64,000 nt of DNA from Cyathus striatus. Its lineage: Eukaryota; Basidiomycota; Agaricomycetes; Agaricales; Nidulariaceae. Location of the stretch: assembly GCA_025738555.1 (NCBI GenBank), contig JAOVFP010000001.1, positions 3,162,001 through 3,226,000 of the forward strand, read 5' to 3'. Shown in pieces: positions 53,908 to 64,000 of this stretch. The notes below the pieces were generated by a model, which saw only the letters and a program-made list of their open reading frames with translations, was not told where the DNA came from and ran no database searches. The translations under genes were made by a program, and so were the position numbers. Numbering within the stretch: position 1 is the first letter of the stretch; every line of letters begins with the position of its first letter.

Positions 53908-56900
53908 GCTTTTGTGTGGAGGGTTGGTGGGTTGATTTATTCTTGTCGAGCGATGGAAGGCCCGGAGGGGTTGATGAGCGCGTTAGGCTGCTCACTGCCA
54001 GACCGATGATTTTCACGGGGCTTTTTGGGTTGCATCCATTTTTGCATTGGACACACCCATTGCACGACGCATACGACGCATAATGGGCGTCAAGTATTAG
54101 AGATACCTCTTCTCTCTTTTTAAGTATTATAGTTATAGTTTTAATCCGTGATTGTCTTGTCATGTCTTACATACATACATACATAAATATCAAATAGTGA
54201 AAGCAAATTATGATGTCTTTGCACGTCGTTGTTCACTTGGATTTGTTTGATATCTTGTTGGGAACGCGTTGAGCTTCGTAGTTCCTTCCAATGATATTAA
54301 CTTACATTTGATCCACACATTACATTCTTAGACACTTGAAATTTTAACGAAACGCGGCGAATCCAAATATTTTTTCGTCCAACGTCCCTTCAGTTCGGGC
54401 AGAAGCAGAAGAAGCGTTCGTAAACTGCGGGGGAGGCTGATTGACGCTCTATGTCCGGCCGCCAGATAGATGTCGATGAGGAGAAGTTGTGGAAAGTTTC
54501 AACTATCCCCTTAGTTTTTGCTCCTTGTACATTTTGTATTAGTATTCGTAGGGTCTTGATAGGGTCAGTTTATTATATATTGATAGTCGATGAATCATGA
54601 TTTTTCTTTGGATTTTTCTGATATCATATATCAATGTTGGTGAACAATTGGCATGAGTTAGTATATATGTTGAGTCCCGACTCGACTCCCGATGCAGGTG
54701 TACGCTATATGAGGTGAAGTTCCCATTGAACCTTAGCGCGCACCTTAAAAGCGCCACAAGTCGCTAGTCGCTAGCGTGGTTAAACATTATCCGGCCTGGT
54801 GTCGCGACGTCACAGACTTCGGAATCTAAGAGTTAAAGTTTAAACCCAGCGGACTTGCCAGTGACATACAAGTTACCACCAACTACAATGTCGTATTCGT
54901 ATAACTCAGCTCGACTGACAACTTGCCAGAAACTATTGTTTTTAATTTTTCTTTCATCAAGAGCATCAACAGTTCAAACTTTCAACAACTGTTATCAACG
55001 AAGGGATTTGGCCAGGTGCCAAGCAGTTCGCATTGCCAGTGCATGTCGGAAAACTCAAGAGCCGTGATGCATAAGGCCTGGCCTCCGCACAATTACACGC
55101 TTGCTACTTACCACTGTGTAATCAGTACTCGGTGACCATCCGATTCCCTGGCTCGTCCCGACAAGTCCTACGCCATTCCAAAAATAAGGAAGTGAAGTTA
55201 CATGTACGATCGTGCTGTAGTGTTGCTCGTACTTACTGTCATTTCTACATATATGCCTCCGTTGCCCACGTCCACGCACTTGCACTTCAATTCCAAGTTC
55301 CACGGACCGGCGAAACACTAGTCGCCGTACGCCAATAAGGCTACATTCAGAATTATAAACACACTTGAAACCCTTCAAACGCAATACCAGAACACGCGGT
55401 CGTTTGAACCCTTGAAGTATTGTTATCAAAGCATTGAATTTGGTTGTTGTCATGGAGCATCTTAATTTTATCCGACGTCGTCTCGGGTTGAAGAAGCGGA
55501 TCAAGGATCTGTGCCTTGACATCGATGATCGATGACGTGAGACTGACAATGACATTGCTGACATTAGGGACTCGGGGAGGCGGGCGCTGCGCGCATTTAG
55601 ACTGAGCGGGTTCTCATTGCAAGCTCATTGTTCCTCAAGCAGCACCTTCAGAGCTCAAGAGCCCGTAACGTTGTATTATATTTACTTGAGCGGTGATCAA
55701 TGGTAAGTATTATCTTTCCATTTTTCTGATTACATCGCTGTTGAGTCACACATGAGCTGAATTTCGAGTTTTCTGATTTACCTTACGATCTAGACGCTTG
55801 AATTTTCCCTTGGTTACGCAGTTACGCTAGTGCTGACCTATACTCGGGTTCGGATCCTAGTCTAAAGAAAAACTAACTTAAGTTGGATCGAAGACTGACT
55901 ACTTACGCGATACATTGGCAGGCTGTTGAAAGTAACTTCCTCCCTCGACAACTATGCACATATGTAGGTATAACCATCGGCAATTCTTGGCGGGTGGCGC
56001 CACAAACAACAAGTATTAAAATCTTACGCGACTGAAACACATTAGAAAAATGAGAATGAAAGATATCGGGGGGTCGATAGTTGATAGCGCGTCTGAGCTT
56101 TCTCAGTCGGATTCAAGTCTTGCAGCTAGCGATAAGGTTGGCCCGATCACTTGGGGATATGCTACAAATAACACATTTGCAGCGCATAAAAATCTGAGCT
56201 GATAGTGGGTGGCAGAGCAGTTGTAAAGGAAATCCGAGGATATGTGCCATCGGAGAGTTGATAGCAGGCGCAAGCAGAACATCTGCAATCTCGGTCGGCT
56301 CAAGAACGTACAGCCGACAGGTTGCTTAAGGATATGCAGATGCAGTTCAATATTACTAACAATCAGAACGATTCATCAGTTATTCCTGTAACTTGTATTT
56401 TCGAGGTGGAAATAGGAAGAGAATCTGGTCCTGAAGGCTACGCGTGAGATGCTACCGACATAGGTTGAGCTCCTGCTATCGGAATAGGAAATTTCCCAGT
56501 TTAAACAACGGTTATCATTATCCCCAAGTACTTCGACTGAGATGAGGGCCTTCCGGAGCAATAGTAAAACCGAACGTGTCGAATAAACGTCTGAAAACGA
56601 CAGGTTCGGAATACCTATGCGGTTTAGATATCTATGACAGAACGTTATCGTTCCCCCAGCCATGGCGTTAATTGAGAGAAGCGCTACGCATGGGCATATA
56701 CCCCAGAATGATGAAACAGCGGCATCCGTGTGAGAAGTACTTTTCCCGAAAGATACACCGGGCCCCGCAGAAGTGTGAGTAGCTGGAATAACATGGGGAT
56801 TACTCTCTTCTACCAGTCAGCCTGCGTTTACCGTTTGCACGGGTCGGACCCACAGAACCTGCTGAGCTTTCACAGTGTAGCAAATTCTCATTTTCCCCAT

Positions 56901-59900
56901 TTTGCGAAGAGGAACGGGACCAAAAGGACTAGACATGTGAGGACTGTGGAATGATTTAGCATGATCAGAAGATATCAAAGAGAAAATTACCGGTTCTGGG
57001 AGGAAATTTGGTAGGGAGAGGGAGCCATATTGCCTGAACGACATATCGACTGAGGTGATGGGATCCAACCCTCAGGCCAATAGCAGTGCCGTCGGAAGAG
57101 CGGCAACGACAAAGTGAATACTACATCTTGGATGAAACGATGTTCACAGAAGGCTATGGTTACTCCGGGCGTTGATTGAGAACAGAAAGAAAGAAACGAA
57201 AGCATCTAAGAGGGATTATCATACTGTGATCATTGTGAACTATTTATTGTGGTATAAATCAAGACTTCGGCATTACGCGTTACACCTGGAAAATGCACGG
57301 AGATTTGTGTGCACCCGACAGAGGGCTAGCAAGGTACTATGTAGCGTCAGAAGTCTTCCAGAAGGCCTGTTGGTTCACGTTCGGCAGCAGTCAACGGTGA
57401 TCCAACTTTTTCTATTCTAGTCCAATGCTTCTCGACTCGACATGTCTCCGAGGGTGGATCCAAGCCAGTACGGGGATATCTGGCCCACAACGAGCGCGAT
57501 GTGGCTAGGCCGTAGCTCTAGCTATGGCTGTCCAGAGTTTGTCCTTACCTTGTTCTGAAGGTACTTCATTCGACAATCAGCACTGCTTGAACCACCGCTA
57601 GTCACTAATGGTGGATCATCAATTCTAAGTTCGTATCATGGCTCAGGCTGTATACCAACTGTATGTGCCGTAGTACAAGCTAAACAGCCGCTAGTATGTT
57701 CCCCATTTCAATCGATACAATGAGCAGTAAAAAGGTGCACTGCAGGATCAGAACTGTAGATATTGAACGAACGTTTTTGAACACTTGCCTTCTCACAACC
57801 TGATGAGAAGGGCCGTTGACTGCGGGGTGAGACAGCGACGGTACCTTGAGATCGAAATGAATTGCTTGAGTATCAAATTCAGGTTGTTGATGAAGCAGAT
57901 CTGATATTCCACGAGATAAATCAGTCAAGGGAAGTGAACAAGGGCCGGGGCCAATAAGGTTACTTTGAGGTAAAAACCACAAACACAGAGCAAACAGCGA
58001 TCTAGTCTACGGCTATTGAACCGAAAACATACCAATAGTATGCTGTGTAAACGCATTGGGTATCAAAGGCGTAGTACACCGGTAAAAATACACCAACTGA
58101 AAGGAAATGGGAAGTTGCATCGTTTAAGTTTCACCACGATCACTCTTTAACCTGGAGCAAAAAGTTAAGCAGTTAGAGAGTAATCATTGGTTCGTATAGC
58201 CACCTTCGTATCTATGGGTAAGACCCTTGACTTGTTAAACATATTCATCATATAACTATAGCGTTATCATGATCTTTGTGGGAGCCTGCAAAATTTGAGA
58301 CAATTATATGCAATGAGATCCTATGATTACTCCGGAATGCCTTCTAATTCCGTGATAAAATGGGTTATAGAAAGGGGGTAGCAATCGGTGGGTTGAGGTA
58401 TAACTTATTTGAACTTGGGGGAAGTTTCAAGTCCGTGTATTATTTTACCACGTGTAAGTATTTTGATGTATTGTCTGGCCTCTTGTGTGCTAAACAAAAA
58501 CATTACGTTACTCGCTTATGTAATGATAAAGTTTCAACTTTCCGAACTCCGCGCCAGTCCTCTCTAATCTACCACTGTACTGTGACTTCCTTGCTTTTTG
58601 TGCTTCTCCTTGACTCCACACTCATTCCGGAAACCCTATTAATGGCACTGGAAGCTCAAATATAAGCTCAAAATAACTTTCGAGAAGCCAGGGCTACTTC
58701 TGCCCATGCCGTCATGGGATTCCGACTGGTAAGTATCACAAGAACTCATTCCAAGAATGGATGTTCTCTTCCACTGGTCTGGAATTTCGCCAGCGATGAT
58801 CCCGAATGTTATTAACTGGGATAGCAATGAACTTTAAGTTTTAAGAAAAGAAATACCACCGTGGCACGTTGTTTCCATCCATTCCCAGCCGCACGTCACT
58901 CAATGTCATCTCACACATAACAATATCTTCTGCGGGCTAGACAAATACTGTACCCCATACCACATGCAATTCCGGATTTAATTAGTACTCAATTCTGTAT
59001 GTGTTGATTCACATCTATCACTAAGAGTAACTTTACATATACTTACTGTGATTAGTGTGGTAATATTTAGATATCGGACATTCCTGCAACCGACTCAAGC
59101 TTCCTGAAGATCATAAAAACGCCACTCGTACGCCATGTAGCCCCGAAGGTGGTAAATTACACCTCTCGACCCAAGTATGTATCAGTAGTTTGCTCTGAGA
59201 CATCGATAATGTCAAACCACTTCTCATTGGTGGGCAGCTTGTACAATTGCAATATTCGATAAAAGCTATTTCGATCCTGACACCAACAAACTGAGGTATT
59301 AGAAATATGAATCTCATGGCATAGCCTCCTGAATCAATTTCACTCAACCGCTTCAAATATCTCAACACGCCTCACTCAATATACCCTTTCTGATCAGCGC
59401 AGTTAGTAAGGTCTGTCTTTTGAGCATCGCTTCTTGATGTACGCAGTTGATCAAAACCTTATTCTCCCCTTCGTTCATACTTACCACTCTAATCATCAAG
59501 GCCGTGAAACACATGATCATGGAAGTTACCGTATTATTTCAAGACTCTCAATCTCAGGGTTTTTACGATTTTTTATAAGCTCATAGCCACAACTCTAGTA
59601 GTAAAATGAAAATGCTTTCCACTCTATCCTACCCGCTGCTATACAGCTGCGGGATAATAACATACAATCTTACTGGAAGTGAAGGTAGATCAGTGTCTTT
59701 GTCACCCATTGCGCTGGTCGCTCCTCTCTCTAATGGATCGACCTCATCACTTCCTTCGGATCCCCGGTGTCTACATTGAAAGCCTGCTATTGATATTCAT
59801 GAGAGTGTCCGGATCTGATAAGGATATGACCATAAATTAAGACCAAAGCTCTCGGCCTGAAGTAAATAGCGTCTAACATTCGGGGTGGCAGCTTGAAGAT

Positions 59901-62900
59901 TTTCGCGGCCATCAAACAGTAAACGGGACACCTATCTGCTAAACGTACAGTATTCAACTCTAAAAAAATGTCCCAAGGGACCAGATCGTTGTGTGATAAC
60001 ATTTTAACAATCTACCAAGAGTAGGCCATCTACTAGGAGTTATGAATTATTTCCTTTAGTTCAAATTGCAATATGAAGTCTCCTATCTCACTCTCTGAAA
60101 TCATGTTTCTTTGTTTAAGCTAAGCTTCTACATGATTCATTCTGGGGTTCCAAGTCATAATCATATGGAGGAACTGAAACAGATAATTCTGCAGAAGAAA
60201 CTCCGATTCTAGCTGCAAATACATGAATCGTTATCTATTACACCACAGACCCTTCATCACTTTCTTTGCAATACGCGAAAACAAGAACGTCGGAATACGT
60301 ACCGTAATGGAGGATGTCTATTTATAGCATGTACTGCCTAGTATTTGAAGATATACTTCCGGCGTCTAACACCTATGCATGATTTACAAGGCTGTCCGCA
60401 TTAATCGATGACGTGACGATGGCTGTGTTTACACAGATTCCGTACTGTTATTAGAATCTCATCCATTATTAAGAGATTATTTCACAGTTAACATGAAGTT
60501 AACCGTACAAGTAGCTGTGTAAGGTTATTTTGGCTATGGACAATAATGGAAACAGACTCGAGATGCGTTATACTGGATACTGGACTACATTTATGTCCAG
60601 TGAACTAGTGAAAGATCAAGTTTTCAGTTACTTATCGAAATATATCCCATAGTGCGATCGCTCAAGGAGGATCAGTGGCATCTCTAGTGGACGATCGGAA
60701 CTGTTGTGCTTGTTACACTAAATGGCAAGCCGCTTCAAACGCATTGGCAAGTGCTAAACTTAGATGGAAGTTCAATAGACGTGGACGGTACGTGTAATTG
60801 ACGGGCTACGCTACATACCCCGAGCCTCCAAAAAAAGGCCAGATATAACCATTAAGACCGTACGGGGAACAAGAAACACTCAAATCGTCAATGCGCTGAC
60901 TCAGTGAAAACTCCACTGTGTAACATGACTAGTACCATTGAAAAGTGATGCCAAGCAACGGGCATAGAAATCGTCGAGTGCAGAGCTTTCATAAAGTATG
61001 ATTATAAAAATAGTTACTTAATGATGCTAGCAGAATCTGGGGAACGGTGCTAGGCACGGTCCCGAAGGACGGCGGACTCGGACATCGGAATTTCTAAGAC
61101 TCCTAAGGTTGTGCTTCTGACGGATAATTAAAGATACACCATTTGATAACTACAGAGTGAAGGTGCACAGGTAAATGTGAGACAGTATCTCAAGCTACAG
61201 GAGAGGAAAGTGAGGAGGAGGCAACGGCGTTGCACCAGATCGCGGTGAATCGCTTTGCTCTTTCCCTTCAGATTCAACTTTCGTGGTCCAAATACAATTA
61301 AAATCAAAATGAAGACACTCATCGGAGTCGGACGTACTTTATTCAATGAACAGAGCGTAGATGTCGTAGGACCTTCACCAGATCACAATGCATTACGAAG
61401 TCCTTGTTCTTGCCTCAGAAACAATCCTGAATAAAATTAAGATGCTTGTCGGAGAAGCTTCTAGCAATACAAGACCAGCCAGAGTTATCGTTATTTAACT
61501 ATATGCTTCTCAGTTACTTACGAAGCATACTTGAAAGATGGGATTCCGATCGTTGTCAACGTAGTGTGGGGGAGGCTGAGCCTTCTCGGGAAGATCCTTT
61601 GATCTCTGAACTATCAGTGTGGCCTTAGAGAAATATCTGCTCGTACTCGTCGGACAAACAGCAAAATGATGCTTCAGGGGTGCAGAATCCGCGCGGCAAT
61701 AATAATTGAATGAAATGAAATAAGGTGAAATGTTACGCCGAGCCCGCAAAGAGAGAGAAGGATAACAAAAGCAAAACAATACATGCTCACATGCATGGCT
61801 ACGTACCAGAATGTAATTAGTTACTTTAGTGGCAAACCATCACGCAGACTCGACACCAATATCATTATGAGCACCATTGACTATTCACATAGCTTATCTA
61901 GCGTTTTAAATTACTATTTTTTCATCTAGAATGCCTTTGTTCTTCATATGTTCTTCAGAGATAATTGGTAGACAAATGCGATATGATGTATCAGTGTCAG
62001 ACAAGTATTCAAACGGGATTCAATAGTTCTAAACTTCTAGTCATTCTCTGAGTAGAGACAGGACGCGAGCTAGAGACTCGAAATGATGTTTTTCTTAGAT
62101 ATTCATCCGGTCTCTCTGTTCCGCTGCGGAGTGTTGGCGGAGCACACGCTTACTTGTGAAGATTAGATAGCTATCTGTACCAACTTTATTTAGAAACGAT
62201 TCTCACACCGCCTAAAAGAGATGCGACTCCGATGTCCACTCATTCCCACCTCCATCCAACATCCTTTACCCCTATACGATGTTTGAACCGCGAATTCGAT
62301 GGTATGCCTTTGTTCCATTCCCACCATAGCTCACCATAATTTGTCAACATTTAACTCGAGAAATGCAGGAATTCTCTTGAAATTTGCACCAGGATATGCA
62401 AATCTTTTAGCAGGCCTCGTGCATCTGAACCTGATTGTTTCACCTAGACATACCCATGTCGTACGTACGTACGTACCGAGGCTTGAGCTAATGACCGAAA
62501 TTAAACATCTAAGGAAAAAATATCTAACTGAACGCCAGTGGTGGCATCAGTTAGCACGACAACCAAAGTCGTGGTGTTGTTTACGATATATCCTTTGAGA
62601 AATATTACCACTTTTGAGTATGTTTCCTCCGGAGGTGGCTCACACATGGCCTGTCAGTGTCAGATCGTGTAAGAAGGTCGCGGTAAGGTTACGTACTGGA
62701 ATAGGACGGTACATAGCTCCAAGGTCCCCTATCTCCGTCGGCGTATATATTTGCAAAACATCAATCAAGTCCCTTCCTGTGATTGAACTTGAAAAGCATA
62801 GCTCAGCAAATCTAGCGCTGGGCCATGTGCTCGAGAGCTGAAGAAGTTACGCTAAGGCACATAACTTGAAAGATATCATACATGATTGACATTAGCCACA

Positions 62901-64000
62901 GAAGGAATACTTAGTCACCTATAAAGTACAACGATCCGGACTACTTCTGGACTTGGGCGGAGAGCGTTTGAAAATGTCGATTTGATCCAGGGGTTAAATG
63001 GCCCTGTCACTGTCATGCCATGCGTTTGTCATTGATGATGCCACAGATCCGAGTCTATTTTGATCCTAGCTTTCCTTCCACTGATCATAATCGCGGACAA
63101 CCTCCTGTTAAAGTATAAAGTGTCTGGCATTCGTCCTCATCCTAGGCGATAGTACGGCGAGAAATTGGATTGGGAGGATGGAACCTTTGATGGACAAGTT
63201 AAACTTGTTAACGACTTTGACTTGATCGTTGACATTCCCGGTCAATCTGAGGCGTAATCTACTAATTGAATCATTGATGATGTGTGTATGACTTTGTAAC
63301 TTGCCGATGCAAAGCAAAATAGTTTCGAGGATAGGACGCTGAGAATTACAAGTAGAAATGGGGTAATATCAAGGAAACCATCGTAGTGAAAGTGATTTGT
63401 TGTTGAATGCTAGTCTATGAAACGGATTGTTATTACTAATAGAACACTTATTAGTCCTGTGAATTCGATCGTTGGGGTACTCAAAGACTTTGGAATAGAC
63501 GACGGATGAGTATACTCTACGTAAGATGTATTCGAGAATGGGAGGTTGAGAAAGTTACCATCAAACTCACGGTCAAAGTGACTCGCGGCGCTTTTCTGCG
63601 ACCTCGCAGCTCCGAGATTCACTGAGAATTCACATTGGGGTCACGGACAAAAATGATCAATGATTCAAATTAACGGAATAATATGGGGCGAGACCGTGCG
63701 TGTGTCCGAATCTGTTCGGAGATATTTACTAATTTAGTGAGCATTTTTATTCTTAATGGGGAGACACTAGTGAATTGTGGTTATGATGTTATGATAAAAT
63801 CAGCGATGTAGTGAACTTGTCAGTGAGACCGTCGTAAGAGCGAGAGTGTTTCGCAACGCATTTCCATGAGTACCAAGCACCAAGAGTTTGGAATTTAGAA
63901 ATCGTTACTGTCCCCCTCTGTGAAAAGGCAACGAACAAAAACAAACATGTTAGTAATATTATAGTAAACTTGGTTAATTTACCCTCACACCTCAACTCAG
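53908..64000. other. Ten-kilobase gene-poor tail
   Basis: No open frame here matches a family I know, and no spliced model could be assembled. A short TACA/CATA microsatellite lies at about 54169-54183. Isolated motif-like bits occur (for example SHNDLVPWDI near 59970 on the minus strand) but are not backed by neighbouring homology. Probably decayed or repeat-derived DNA, though lineage-specific genes cannot be excluded. Confidence 0.4.

Noticed and set aside
54970..55010. CAAACTTTCAACAACTG resembles the start of fungal 5.8S rRNA
   Set aside because: Only about 15 bases match; the following 5.8S sequence is absent.
55055..55564. 169-codon minus-strand open frame
   Set aside because: Arginine/serine/valine-biased sequence with no domain, splice context or homology signal.
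57680..57982. Minus-strand frame with GISDLLHQQPEFDTQAIHFD that looks coding
   Set aside because: No family recalled, no supporting exons found around it; may be a decayed gene piece.
59787..60002. SHNDLVPWDI on the minus strand, similar to the aminoglycoside phosphotransferase/choline kinase HxDLxPxNI motif
   Set aside because: A single motif without convincing upstream or downstream homology in any frame.
1..64000. CRISPR arrays, bacterial operons or riboswitches
   Set aside because: None seen; the sequence is eukaryotic nuclear DNA.

Overview
The window reads as nuclear DNA of a basidiomycete fungus, most likely an Agaricomycete. Genes are broken by many short introns (about 50-65 bp, often GTACGT/GTAAGT...AG), and the families are fungal: an F-box/LRR-like protein, an SRPK-type kinase, the ALG12 mannosyltransferase, the kinetochore protein Dsn1/Mis13, an Adp1-like ABCG transporter, an UPF0014 permease, RBR E3 ligases and a chromodomain Ty3/gypsy retrotransposon. 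All gene models were spliced by eye from reading frame, splice signals and family motifs.

Layout. 1-12.4 kb: the 5' part of a cytochrome P450 (runs off the left edge), an F-box/LRR-like gene with no visible F-box, a small secreted 8-cysteine protein, a broken glutathione S-transferase, an SRPK-like kinase, an AAA ATPase and a small protein ending in a VIDLT motif. 12.4-15.0 kb: no recognisable gene. 15.0-21.7 kb: a chromovirus on the minus strand, with a truncated 3' LTR, a self-priming type primer site, an extra 5' ORF joined to gag by a TAATG overlap, a gag/pol -1 slippery site, and nine in-frame TGA codons where arginine CGA is expected. 21.7-22.6 kb: a shuffled partial copy of ALG12 carrying a TA-flanked MITE. 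23.8-29.5 kb: DSN1 and the intact ALG12, both minus strand. 29.9-31.3 kb: a probable pseudokinase. 32.2-36.5 kb: the ADP1-like transporter. 36.6-40.8 kb: two near-identical medium-chain reductases created by a segmental duplication that also copied the last transporter exons and cut off a third, older paralogue.

41.2-46.3 kb holds a same-strand array of RBR-type ubiquitin ligase genes: two intact (one with a hydrophobic C-terminal tail), one broken with an apparently inverted exon, and two RING1-only remnants. 46.5-51.3 kb is repeat-rich: a 27-bp minisatellite, a pair of 340-bp repeats, and a BRI3-like small membrane protein with 75-bp coding repeats. A clean UPF0014 permease gene lies at 52.6-53.9 kb. 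From 53.9 kb to the end I recognise no gene.

Housekeeping genes (ALG12 in ER N-glycan assembly, DSN1 at the kinetochore, the transporters) are interleaved with duplicated, decaying accessory genes. No operon logic applies. The main theme is local duplication followed by decay, plus methylation-type mutation of the retroelement.
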